A stretch of DNA of 64,000 nucleotides, taken from contig URVM01000007.1 of NCBI GenBank assembly GCA_900551325.1, positions 135,464 to 199,463 of the forward strand. Reading direction: 5' to 3'. Under the pieces are notes generated by a model that was not told where the DNA came from, ran no database searches, and saw only the letters and a list, made by a program, of their open reading frames with translations. Each line of letters begins with the position of its first letter. Within the stretch, counting starts at the first letter, position 1. Below are positions 10,029-18,167 of the stretch, piece after piece. Origin of the DNA: an uncultured Eubacteriales bacterium. GTDB lineage: Bacteria; Bacillota; Clostridia; Lachnospirales; Cellulosilyticaceae. The position numbers were made by a program, and so were the translations under genes.

Positions 10029-10890
10029 AGAGGGCTTCCTAGGATTATGGAAAAACCGTTTGATGGCATTAGCCTCTATAGGTACAATCGTCCTTTGTTT
10101 ACTCATTTTAGGCATGTCTTATTCTATTGCTATAAATATTGAAGAAGTACTACATCAAGTAGAAACTCAAATAGGTATATCTGCTTATATTAATGATGAG
10201 ACAGAGGCAAGTAGAATTACAGCTATAGAAAATACTATTAAAGCAATACCAAATGTGGCAGAGGTAAACTATATATCAAAAGAAGAAGCATTACAAACCT
10301 TTGCTAATAAGCAAGAGGATAATACACTCTTCGAACAATTTAAAAATGATAATCCACTACCAGCTTCATTTGAAATTAAGGTAAGTTCTATTGAGCATCA
10401 AGAAGCAGTAGTGAAAAAGCTACAGTCAGTACCAGAACTTCAAGTAGAATACTTTAAAAATGAAAGTGCTATATTTATGACAATTAATAAAACGATTCAA
10501 TTAGTATCTTCTGTTTTAATTGGATGCCTAGTTGTTATTGCACTTTTACTTATAACAAACACGATTAAACTTACTGTATATGTAAGAAGAAAAGAAATAA
10601 ATATTATGAAGTATCTTGGAGCTACAGATTCATTTATCAGGTTACCTTTTGTTATAGAAGGTGTGCTCATTGGGATCATTGGATGTATGTTGCCGATTTA
10701 TGCTATTAATAAAGGGTATACACTACTTATAGATTTAGTAGGTAATGCATTAGGAAGTTTTATGGGAGGCATACACATGGTACCTATTGCAGGTATTATG
10801 CAGAACTTAGTACCAATGTTTATTTTAATAAGTGTAGGCATAGGGGTATTAGGAAGTGTTATTGCAATCCGTAAACATCTTAAAGTATAA
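9997..10890 (+). CDS. ftsX: Cell division membrane protein FtsX
   Basis: 297 aa from ATG 9997, chosen because the GGAGG at 9984-9988 is 8 nt away; an in-frame ATG at 9991 is too close to that site. Typical N-terminus (KYLCKEGFLGLWKNRLMALAS), one TM helix, an extracellular loop of about 120 residues, then three TM helices with the FtsX/MacB-type core. It overlaps ftsE by 32 bp, so the two are translationally coupled. Its extracellular loop should contact the coiled coil of the M23 protein encoded next. Confidence 0.93.
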   Translation: MKWNTIKYLCKEGFLGLWKNRLMALASIGTIVLCLLILGMSYSIAINIEEVLHQVETQIGISAYINDETEASRITAIENTIKAIPNVAEVNYISKEEALQTFANKQEDNTLFEQFKNDNPLPASFEIKVSSIEHQEAVVKKLQSVPELQVEYFKNESAIFMTINKTIQLVSSVLIGCLVVIALLLITNTIKLTVYVRRKEINIMKYLGATDSFIRLPFVIEGVLIGIIGCMLPIYAINKGYTLLIDLVGNALGSFMGGIHMVPIAGIMQNLVPMFILISVGIGVLGSVIAIRKHLKV

Positions 10891-10903
10891 GGAGGGGCAT
10901 AAG

Positions 10904-12031
10904 ATGAAACCAAAGATTTTGGGTATATGGGCGTTAGTTTTGCTTATAAGTGTTATGCCACTACATGCATCAAGTTTAGCAAATAAAAAAAATGAATTAA
11001 ATGATACAAAAGAAAATATAGCAAGTACCAAGAGAGAACTCTCTAAAACAGAAGAAGAAGCAAAACAATTAGAACAAGAAGTCTATGCACTTGATAAAAA
11101 AATCGTAGCAGCAGAAGACAAATTACTTGCTATAGCAGAAGATTTAGAGACTAAAAAAGGTGAAGTAGAAGTAGCAAAAAAAGAGTTAGAAGAAGCTATT
11201 GCTAAAAAAGACTATCAGTATAATGCGACAAAAGAACGTATGGTTCAAATGTACAAAAATGAAAAGTCAGGCTATATTGAGCTTATATTCTCTTCTGGAA
11301 GTTTATCAGAACTACTTAACCGTGCACAGTACATAAAAGTAATCTCAGAATATGATAATCAGTTACTAACAGAGTATCAAAAGCAAGAAGAGATTATAAG
11401 TGAAAAGAAGGCTACCCTAGAAACAGAGCAAGCAAACATAGAAAAACTCCATAGCAGTCAAGAAGCAGCTATGAAAGAGTTAGAAAATATGAGAGCAGAC
11501 AAAAATAAAAAAGCAGCTCAGAAAAAATCCAAGGTCAATGAGTTAGGACAAGCACTTGATGAACTTGAAGAACAAGAAGAAGAACTACAAAAGGAAATTA
11601 AGAGATTAACTCAAACAAGTACGGTAAAATATACTGGAGGAAAGTTTGCATGGCCAGTACAAGGATATTACCGTATAAGCTCACAATACAATCCAAGGAA
11701 TAACCCAATATCAGGGATTGCAGAGTTCCACCAAGGTATAGACATACCAGCTCCATATGGACAAGCTGTAACAGCAGCTGCTGAAGGAAGGGTTATTGTA
11801 TCAGGTTGGGTAAGAGGCTTTGGAAATACTATAATGATTGACCATGGAAGCGGTATAGTTACCATATACGGACACAACTCATCCCTTGTGGCCAGTGTAG
11901 GTGAATATGTAACCAAAGGACAACAAGTAGCACGAGTTGGAAGTACAGGAAACTCCACCGGCAACCACTGCCACTTCGAAGTCCGCATCAACGGCAACCA
12001 CACCTCCCCATGGAATTATTTAAGTAACTAG
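10904..12031 (+). CDS. M23 murein hydrolase with coiled coil (EnvC/PcsB-like FtsEX partner)
   Basis: 375 aa; ATG 10904 follows GGAGGGG, whereas the longer frame would start inside ftsX. Signal peptide (about 1-24), long Glu/Lys-rich coiled coil (about 25-235), then a LytM/M23 domain with HQGID and HCHFEV. The zinc ligands (HxxxD and HxH) look intact, so unlike E. coli EnvC it should be an active endopeptidase. It follows ftsEX by 13 bp and is presumably the hydrolase gated by that complex. Oddity: wobble positions at 11950-12011 are almost all C, unlike the rest of the gene, and the TAG stop shares its last base with the inverted repeat of a Y1 element. Confidence 0.9.
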   Translation: MKPKILGIWALVLLISVMPLHASSLANKKNELNDTKENIASTKRELSKTEEEAKQLEQEVYALDKKIVAAEDKLLAIAEDLETKKGEVEVAKKELEEAIAKKDYQYNATKERMVQMYKNEKSGYIELIFSSGSLSELLNRAQYIKVISEYDNQLLTEYQKQEEIISEKKATLETEQANIEKLHSSQEAAMKELENMRADKNKKAAQKKSKVNELGQALDELEEQEEELQKEIKRLTQTSTVKYTGGKFAWPVQGYYRISSQYNPRNNPISGIAEFHQGIDIPAPYGQAVTAAAEGRVIVSGWVRGFGNTIMIDHGSGIVTIYGHNSSLVASVGEYVTKGQQVARVGSTGNSTGNHCHFEVRINGNHTSPWNYLSN

Positions 12032-12045
12032 GGACGGTTCATTCA
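12031..12045 (+). repeat. Left inverted repeat of the Y1 element
   Basis: GGGACGGTTCATTCA; its first G is the last base of the upstream TAG stop codon. Confidence 0.8.
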
Positions 12046-12171
12046 AATACATAAAAAATAAGATACTAGACCATTCTAAAAGATTACTAGGAAGTAAAAT
12101 TAAGGAAAAGTAACTATAGACTTTTAGTGGGTATCTTTTATTTATAAAAATAGTTGTTTTTAAGCATAGTT

Positions 12172-12207
12172 AATAGACCATCATGTACAAGTACATTTTG
12201 GTCTATT
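12172..12207. repeat. Interrupted hairpin inside the Y1 element
   Basis: AATAGACCA pairs with TGGTCTATT, and inside it ATGTAC pairs with GTACAT around AA, with one internal mismatch pair. On the plus strand a T-rich stretch follows, so it may terminate the ftsEX-M23 transcript; it could equally be a structural end recognised by the transposase. Confidence 0.55.
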
Positions 12208-12222
12208 ATTTTATTATTAAAA

Positions 12223-13116
12223 TTATGAATTAATACTAATAAAGTTCTCTATAATCGGCATATCATAAGTAAGAGACAAACCATGAGAAATTAAAGAAGA
12301 CACGCGGGACCTAGAAATATTACCTAAAAGGTGACAGATATCCAGATGTGACATATTGCAAAAAGCATGTAACATAAAGCAAGTTAATGCACGCAAAGAT
12401 GTATGAGAAGATGAATATTTTGAGTAGATATACTTAGAGGGTAGGCCTATTTGAGTGGCAACAAATTCAATAATGAGCTCAGGAGAATGAATACGAGGAA
12501 TAAATTTATCAGTACTAGGTTCCGACATATAAGTAGGAAGTTCTACTTCTTTTATAGTATTTGGATCCAATGTCTGACCTAAATAGTAAAGATACTTCTT
12601 TTTATTTGAACTATTATTAAAGCCCATTAGTCCACTAAGAAAAGCTGAATCTAAAACTTTAAATCGATTGCAACCTTTGATATAATCAATTAAACTGTTA
12701 TAAGGATAGTCTAAAAGACTTTCTTTAGGTCTAAGAAGATCTTTAGGATTGGCATGTATATAGGCACAAACATTAGATAAATATTTATATGAATCTATGA
12801 TTTTGCTTTTAAAACGGTCTCTAAAAACAGGCCCAGTGCGATTGTATTTATTGTTATAGTAGATAGAATAGCATAGATTAATATAGTGCATGACTTTAGA
12901 GATATCGCTTCCAAAACAATCAATAACTAAATGAGCATGAGTATTCATGAGACAGAAAGCATAAAGTTTGAAACGAAATTTAGTTTTTGCTTTCTTAATT
13001 AAAGCTAAATATACATCTTTATCTTCTGAATCATTATAGAGATTAATTTCATTTAGAGAATGGAGCATAATATGAAAAACACTATTATTAGTTTTAACAC
13101 GGGCTACTCTAGGCAT
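12223..13116 (-). CDS. REP-associated tyrosine (Y1, HUH) transposase
   Basis: 297 aa. The N-terminal Y1_Tnp domain starts PRVARVKTNNSVFHIMLHS and carries the HUH metal motif as HAH (residues 60-62) in MNTHAHLVID, followed by GPVFRDRFKS and a helix with tyrosines at about 110-119 ahead of the family-typical IHANP. The C-terminal 100 residues (ATQIGLPSKYI to SRVSSLISHG) resemble the DnaA-like helix-turn-helix tail of TnpA-REP proteins. It lies opposite to its neighbours inside 15-bp inverted ends. The frame is intact, so it may be active. No accessory TnpB gene is present. Confidence 0.88.
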   Translation of the reverse strand: MPRVARVKTNNSVFHIMLHSLNEINLYNDSEDKDVYLALIKKAKTKFRFKLYAFCLMNTHAHLVIDCFGSDISKVMHYINLCYSIYYNNKYNRTGPVFRDRFKSKIIDSYKYLSNVCAYIHANPKDLLRPKESLLDYPYNSLIDYIKGCNRFKVLDSAFLSGLMGFNNSSNKKKYLYYLGQTLDPNTIKEVELPTYMSEPSTDKFIPRIHSPELIIEFVATQIGLPSKYIYSKYSSSHTSLRALTCFMLHAFCNMSHLDICHLLGNISRSRVSSLISHGLSLTYDMPIIENFISINS

Positions 13117-13192
13117 TTAAGTATTCCTTTCTATACATATAATAGTAGAGTTATAGCCTAAAATAATTAAGTTTATTCAATCTTAGTGAAGA

Positions 13193-13207
13193 TGAATGAA
13201 CCGTCCC
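13193..13207 (-). repeat. Right inverted repeat of the Y1 element
   Basis: Exact reverse complement of the left end; it stops 2 bp before the GGAGG of the downstream S41 gene. Confidence 0.8.
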
Positions 13208-13221
13208 GAGGAGGTAGCAGA

Positions 13222-14427
13222 GTGGAGAAGAGATTTGTGATTGGTGTGGTGACAGGGGTTGTCGTTGGTGTAGTGAGTGTTGGTACATTGTATGGTGTGG
13301 GACGTAGTAACCATGCTGTAGTGGGACAACAGGAGGAGAGTAAAAGTGTACCTGTTGTTTATAACCAACGAAAGGTAAATGCCCTTGAGGAAGTTGTAAG
13401 ATCTAATTATATTGGAGAAATTATAGATAATAATATGGTAGAGGGAATTTATAAGGGATATGTATATGGTGTTGGAGATGCGTATACTACATATTTAACT
13501 AAAGAGGCTTTTAGTAAGCAGCAGACTGAAGCTGAAGGCTACTATGTTGGTACTGGTATTAAATTTGCATGGGGTATTAGTAATCAGTATTTAATGATTA
13601 CAGAGGTCATTCCAAATTCTCCTGCAGATAAGGCGGGGATTGTAACGGGGGATAAGATTTTTGCAATAGATGGCATTAAAGCTCTAGGCTCTAATGATAC
13701 AAAAATCTATGAGAAATTAACTTATAATGGGAAAGACCCAGTAAAATATACAATTAAAAATAATGATGAAACCGAAACTAAAGAGGTTACACTTACAGCA
13801 GATGTAGTAAAAATTAACCTAGTAGATTCTAAACTTCTTGAAGATGGTACAGGTTATATTGCCTTAGATGGTTTAGTAGATGGTACAGTAAAAGAAATAG
13901 AGACTGCACTAGATAAACTTATAGATAAAGGTGCACATTCTATAGTCTTAGATATAAGAAGTGTTTATAGTGATAATTTAGAAGAAGTGCAAAAGTTATG
14001 TGATCTATTCCTTGAGAAAGAAGTTGCCTTTTCTGTAAAGAGCAAGGATGGGACTGTAAAGCCTTATGAAACAGCAGAAGGAAGTTGTATTTTACCTCTA
14101 TCAGTATTAACTAATACTTATACAGAAGGGGTTATAGAGGCATTTCCTGCTGCTATAGAGGCCTTTGCTAGAGGAAGTGTAGTTGGTGAAGAAACAGCTG
14201 GAAATGGTACAACACAAGTACGTGTGCCATTAGAAGATGGTTCTGGTTTATCTATTACAACAGGTCTTATATTAGATGCTAAGGGTAATCAAATTAAAGA
14301 TCATGGTGTTACACCAACTATTACTCAAAAAACTATTACTGAAAATACTTTAGAGCTTGTAACAACTGGTACGCTTAAACTTGAAAATGATGTTGTTTTA
14401 CAAAAGGCAATTGAAGTCTTAAAATAA
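13222..14427 (+). CDS. S41 (C-terminal processing) peptidase homologue lacking the catalytic dyad
   Basis: 401 aa from GTG 13222, which has GGAGG (13210-13214) 7 nt upstream; a longer frame from 13186 would start inside the inverted repeat. Signal anchor (5-27), PDZ domain (about 105-195, with PNSPADKAGI), then an S41 fold. Aligned by eye with the next gene, the nucleophile position is Gly303 (in NTYTEGVIEAF) and the general-base lysine position is Asn328 (in GEETAGNG), at the same 25-residue spacing as the Ser/Lys pair there. It is therefore probably a non-catalytic partner, scaffold or regulator of the adjacent CtpA. The first 140 bp are unusually G-rich at wobble positions. Confidence 0.85.
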   Translation: MEKRFVIGVVTGVVVGVVSVGTLYGVGRSNHAVVGQQEESKSVPVVYNQRKVNALEEVVRSNYIGEIIDNNMVEGIYKGYVYGVGDAYTTYLTKEAFSKQQTEAEGYYVGTGIKFAWGISNQYLMITEVIPNSPADKAGIVTGDKIFAIDGIKALGSNDTKIYEKLTYNGKDPVKYTIKNNDETETKEVTLTADVVKINLVDSKLLEDGTGYIALDGLVDGTVKEIETALDKLIDKGAHSIVLDIRSVYSDNLEEVQKLCDLFLEKEVAFSVKSKDGTVKPYETAEGSCILPLSVLTNTYTEGVIEAFPAAIEAFARGSVVGEETAGNGTTQVRVPLEDGSGLSITTGLILDAKGNQIKDHGVTPTITQKTITENTLELVTTGTLKLENDVVLQKAIEVLK

Positions 14428-14490
14428 AGGATAAGAATTTTAAATTTTACGTAAGCTATCATTAATTAATAGTGAGGGATGTGATACAAA

Positions 14491-15654
14491 GTGAAACGAA
14501 AAGGTTTTGCAAAAGGTATAGGAGTAGGCTTTGTATTATCAACAATCATCTTATTTAGTGCAACTTTATTTGCAGATAAATATGATTATATTGATAAGAA
14601 GTTAGAAGTGATCCAAAGAACATTAGAAGAGTATTATGTAGGGGATTTAGATGAAGCAGCTATGGAAGAGGGAATCTATAAGGGACTTGTATCTTCTGTA
14701 GGCGATCCATATACTACCTACTATACAAAAGAAGAGTTCGATGAAGTAATGGAAAAATCAAGTGGTGTCTATGCAGGTATTGGTGTTCAAATGATGGTAG
14801 ATCAAAATGATAATAGTATACTTGTTACAGATGTTTTTCCAAACTCACCGGCTGAAAAGGCTGGTATGCAAATCAATGACAAAATTGTAGGAGCAGAGGA
14901 TCAGAAGTTAACTGGTGATGATTTTAACCTGGCGCCAAAGATTATTAAGGGTAAACCTGGAACAAAGGTAAAGGTTAATGTATTTAGACCTTCTACAAAT
15001 GAAACTTTAGAATTAGAAATGAAGCGTGAAAATGTTATTTATCCTTCAGTTGAGCATAAAATGTTAGAGAAGGATATAAGTTATATTAAAGTACGTGAAT
15101 TTGAAGAGCTTACTTACAAGCAATTTAAAGAAGCACTAGATGCCAGCGAAAAAGCAGGTGCAAAAGGGTTAATCATTGACCTTAGAAACAACTCTGGTGG
15201 ACTTTTAAACATTACGGTTAAGATGGTAGATGAGCTTATTCCAAAGGGAATTATCGTTTCTACAAAGGATAAAAAGGGCAAAGAAGAAGCTATGTATGCT
15301 GATGATAGCTACATAGACCTACCTATTGTTGTACTTGTAAATGAAAAGAGTGCCAGTGCATCAGAAGTATTATCTGGAGCACTTAAAGACCATAAACGCG
15401 CTACACTTGTAGGAAAGAGAACTTACGGAAAAGGTATTGTTCAAACAATTATGCCGCTTACTGACGGCTCAGCACTTAAAGTAACCACTTCACAATACTT
15501 TACACCAAGTGGTGTATGTATCCAAGGAGAGGGTATAGAACCTGATTATGAAGTAAGCTTAGCACCTGAATTTATGATAAAAGCCAAGTTAGAATACGAA
15601 GAGGATACACAGCTTCAAAAAGCAGTGGAAGTATTAACAGAGCAAATGAAATAA
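14491..15654 (+). CDS. ctpA: S41 family C-terminal processing peptidase (CtpA/CtpB-like)
   Basis: 387 aa, GTG start. Signal anchor (about 8-28), PDZ domain (about 92-180, PNSPAEKAGMQINDKI), and catalytic core with DLRNNSGG, Ser289 in SASASE and Lys314 in TYGKGIVQ, spaced 25 residues as in CtpB. It cleaves exported proteins near hydrophobic C-termini on the outer face of the membrane. It follows a catalytically dead paralogue by 63 bp and belongs to the ftsEX neighbourhood, the same general setting as ctpB in Bacillus. All active-site motifs appear intact. Confidence 0.92.
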   Translation: MKRKGFAKGIGVGFVLSTIILFSATLFADKYDYIDKKLEVIQRTLEEYYVGDLDEAAMEEGIYKGLVSSVGDPYTTYYTKEEFDEVMEKSSGVYAGIGVQMMVDQNDNSILVTDVFPNSPAEKAGMQINDKIVGAEDQKLTGDDFNLAPKIIKGKPGTKVKVNVFRPSTNETLELEMKRENVIYPSVEHKMLEKDISYIKVREFEELTYKQFKEALDASEKAGAKGLIIDLRNNSGGLLNITVKMVDELIPKGIIVSTKDKKGKEEAMYADDSYIDLPIVVLVNEKSASASEVLSGALKDHKRATLVGKRTYGKGIVQTIMPLTDGSALKVTTSQYFTPSGVCIQGEGIEPDYEVSLAPEFMIKAKLEYEEDTQLQKAVEVLTEQMK

Positions 15655-15668
15655 GTTAGGGGGCAACT

Positions 15669-16481
15669 ATGAAATCTTTTGTACAGTATATAATACTGTA
15701 TATAGTAAAAAATGTGGGGCTCATATTATTTGACCCCATATTTTTTTTAATTCTAATTTACAGTGTTGCAATGTACAAAAGACAAAGAGACCAAATACTA
15801 GGACCTCAGAAGTTAAAAGATATATTACCTATAATGCTAGTAGATATAGGCATAGGTATTGCTATAGGTTTGTGTACGAGTGGCATATTAGCCTATTTTC
15901 AAATTACTTTTAAAGTACATATGAATATCCTTTTACTTATTCCTATAGCTGTTCTTCTCATGTTAAAAAGTCCTAAATGGGGATGTTTTTCTTATGTAGT
16001 ACCAGTGGCCTATATAATAGAAGGCCTAAGTAAATTATTTCATATAAGGCTATTTAATCTAGACTATGAAATGCTTATTTATTTGGTAGGTGTACTACAT
16101 ATAGTAGAAGGGTTATTAGTCATACTAAATGGTCATATCAATGCTAGGGCAGTTCCTATTTATAATGGGAATAAACTTACCTCTGTTTATGTTATGCATC
16201 ATATATGGGTAGTTCCGTTAGTTTTTATGGTTAATTCTTCAGTTGGTATTGCTTTACCTTTATATGCTTTGCTGGCTTATGGTGATGAGGCTAGGGTGCG
16301 TACACCTAAACAGCAAGCATTATTAACAGGGTGCCTTATACTAGTATTTGGAAGTATTATATTTTTCTTAGCTGCCTGTATTGATAGAGACATACTACAA
16401 ATAGGGGGAGGTATTTTAATGATGCCCGTACTCCACGAGCTTATATTTGTTATAGAAAACTTTATGAATAAGAAAAGCTAA
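15669..16481 (+). CDS. Polytopic membrane protein, possibly MinJ-like without PDZ
   Basis: 270 aa, about seven or eight hydrophobic helices covering nearly the whole length, with short charged loops. The start is fixed by AGGGGGC just upstream and the spacing to ctpA is 14 bp. No enzymatic motif is visible. In Bacillus the ftsEX-ctpB region also encodes the multi-spanning PDZ protein MinJ; the position and membrane-only layout suggest a relative of that N-terminal region, but I cannot show homology by eye. A strong convergent terminator ends the transcript. Confidence 0.65.
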   Translation: MKSFVQYIILYIVKNVGLILFDPIFFLILIYSVAMYKRQRDQILGPQKLKDILPIMLVDIGIGIAIGLCTSGILAYFQITFKVHMNILLLIPIAVLLMLKSPKWGCFSYVVPVAYIIEGLSKLFHIRLFNLDYEMLIYLVGVLHIVEGLLVILNGHINARAVPIYNGNKLTSVYVMHHIWVVPLVFMVNSSVGIALPLYALLAYGDEARVRTPKQQALLTGCLILVFGSIIFFLAACIDRDILQIGGGILMMPVLHELIFVIENFMNKKS

Positions 16482-16490
16482 TAATTACAA

Positions 16491-16529
16491 AAAATAGGTT
16501 GAACTTCTACAGAAGTTACAACCTATTTT
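16491..16529. terminator. Bidirectional terminator between convergent genes
   Basis: AAAATAGGTTG and CAACCTATTTT form the outer stem, with an inner ACTTC/GAAGT stem. Runs of A on the left and T on the right serve both strands. Confidence 0.85.
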
Positions 16530-16547
16530 GCATTCTAGTATTAAAGG

Positions 16548-17369
16548 TTAATTAATATGTTCGTGATTTTTCAAGTGGTCCATGCAATATTCATAGTTAC
16601 CATTACATGTAGAACAGTATCTAAATTCCATATCAGGGTCATCGAGTTCTGTTTTACCACATACATGACATTTATGAAAAGCCACTTGAATAGGAGAACG
16701 TTTTTCGTAATCTAACTCACGTTTAACGCTTTTGAATTGCTTCTGCCCAGCATAACCTTTTCTACGCATTTGTCTACGTTTAAGAGCAGGTAGACCAAAG
16801 AAAATAATGTAGCCAAGTAAAGAGGCTATAATTAAAGCAAAGTTGACAAATCCGCCACCAAGTAAATCTGCACCAATAAGTACGAAATACAGAACAAGTA
16901 AATACTTAGCTTTAAAAGGAATAATAAAGTAAATATAAAAAGTTGCTTCTGGCATTAAAGTAGCGTAAGCAATAAAAAATGATAGATTAATATAGTGTAC
17001 ACTAGGTGAAACATTAAAGATAAAACTTACAATAATTGAAGCAATAATGCTAGAAAAATAAAATACATTAAAAGCAAAAGTGCCCATAATACTTTCTAAC
17101 TGCTGAGCAATAGAGTAATAAATAAATACTAATAAGATAAACATTAAAGATGATGAAAGTGTTGAAGGAATAAAAATAAAAGTAATTAATCTCCAAATCT
17201 GTCCAGATAAAATAGCACCTCTATCAAACATAAGAGCACTTATAATTCCCCAATTACCCGTCATGGTTGTTGCTAAAAAGACAAATGCTTGTCCAAAAAG
17301 AATATACATCATCAAATTAGGAATGGCAAATTTACCAAACTTTTTTTCAAGCTTATATAGCCACGGCAT
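16548..17369 (-). CDS. Rhomboid-fold membrane protein with C-terminal zinc ribbon
   Basis: 273 aa. Six hydrophobic helices (about 15-205) with GQIWRLITFIFIP, the rhomboid-like entry to the second helix. The expected GxSG nucleophile region reads INLSFFIAY and the last-helix His position reads GGGFVNFALI, so the protease dyad seems absent: a derlin/iRhom-like pseudoprotease. A cytoplasmic tail carries two CxxC pairs (CHVCGK and CSTC) and ends in a His-rich segment, suggesting a bound zinc. Single gene, divergent from the next. Substrate unknown. Confidence 0.7.
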   Translation of the reverse strand: MPWLYKLEKKFGKFAIPNLMMYILFGQAFVFLATTMTGNWGIISALMFDRGAILSGQIWRLITFIFIPSTLSSSLMFILLVFIYYSIAQQLESIMGTFAFNVFYFSSIIASIIVSFIFNVSPSVHYINLSFFIAYATLMPEATFYIYFIIPFKAKYLLVLYFVLIGADLLGGGFVNFALIIASLLGYIIFFGLPALKRRQMRRKGYAGQKQFKSVKRELDYEKRSPIQVAFHKCHVCGKTELDDPDMEFRYCSTCNGNYEYCMDHLKNHEHIN

Positions 17370-17518
17370 AATCTTAAGACCTCCTTAAAAATAATTAAAA
17401 TACATACTACATACATATGGTATAATTATAGTATTAAAATATGATAGTAATATAAATAAACTTGCTTAAAGTATAGCATAGGCAAAAATGAAGTAAAAGA
17501 GGGAGAAGGAGAAAGCAC

Positions 17519-18154
17519 ATGCAAAGTAACAAAGAAAAATTTAAAAAAATGAACACAAAACAAAAGTTTGAATACATTTGGGAATATTATCGATTCATGA
17601 TTCTAGGGACTATAATAGGAGTCTTTATAGTTGGACAGTTAGTTTATCTTGCAGTAAAGCCAAAGCCAAACTTTGATACACATCTTATTGTTACCGCACA
17701 GATGGTCCTTGATACAAATAAGATGGAAGAAGAGGAAGCATATTTTAAAGAAAAGTTTAATGCAGACATTTATTACTTACCAGCTAACTGGTCTGTAGTA
17801 GACTCAGGTATGATGGCAAACGATCAACTACTCACATTAAAAATGCAAGTAAGAGAAGCTGATGTTTTTGCAATGTCTGAAGTACGTTATGATAGATTTA
17901 TGGAAATTGATCATTTTGACCCATTTTTAGCACTTGATGAAGTACCAGAAATGGCACCTTTACTTGAAGAATATAAAGATAGTCTTCTAAAAGGAAAAAG
18001 TGTAGAAGATGGTAAAGAACACGTATATGGTATAAAGGTAGATAAGGTTAATTACCTAGAAGCAGGTCAGTTTACAGAACCACTGGTATTTTCCGTTATG
18101 TCTGTACCAAATAATGTAGAAAAAGCCGTAGAACTTATAGATTTCTTAATTTAA
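17519..18154 (+). CDS. Single-pass membrane protein of unknown function
   Basis: 211 aa. A cytoplasmic N-terminus (about 30 residues, KFEYIWEYYRF) precedes one TM helix (about 32-52); an acidic extracellular domain of about 155 residues follows. The segment from about 60 to the end faintly recalls a small solute-binding-protein lobe, including PFLALDE and a terminal helix, but no named family is recognised. AAGGAG precedes the start. It is followed at 13 bp by the ATP-grasp protein, and both probably share one transcript. Confidence 0.7.
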   Translation: MQSNKEKFKKMNTKQKFEYIWEYYRFMILGTIIGVFIVGQLVYLAVKPKPNFDTHLIVTAQMVLDTNKMEEEEAYFKEKFNADIYYLPANWSVVDSGMMANDQLLTLKMQVREADVFAMSEVRYDRFMEIDHFDPFLALDEVPEMAPLLEEYKDSLLKGKSVEDGKEHVYGIKVDKVNYLEAGQFTEPLVFSVMSVPNNVEKAVELIDFLI

Positions 18155-18167
18155 GGAGGCAAAACTT

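Larger units (their letters stand above)
12031..13207. mobile_element. Y1 (HUH) transposase element with 15-bp inverted ends
   Basis: GGGACGGTTCATTCA at 12031-12045 and its exact complement at 13193-13207 bracket one transposase gene on the minus strand. The element occupies exactly the gap between the M23 hydrolase stop codon and the ribosome binding site of the S41 gene. The GGGACGGTTC ends are, to my knowledge, common next to REP-associated tyrosine transposases in Clostridia. I see no target-site duplication, consistent with the single-strand mechanism of this family. Confidence 0.75.

Noticed and set aside
10856..10903. Longer N-terminus for the M23 hydrolase
   Set aside because: It would start inside ftsX and hide the signal peptide; ATG 10904 has a perfect ribosome site.
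13186..13221. Earlier start of the dead S41 gene
   Set aside because: It lies in the transposon inverted repeat; the GTG at 13222 has GGAGG at 7 nt.
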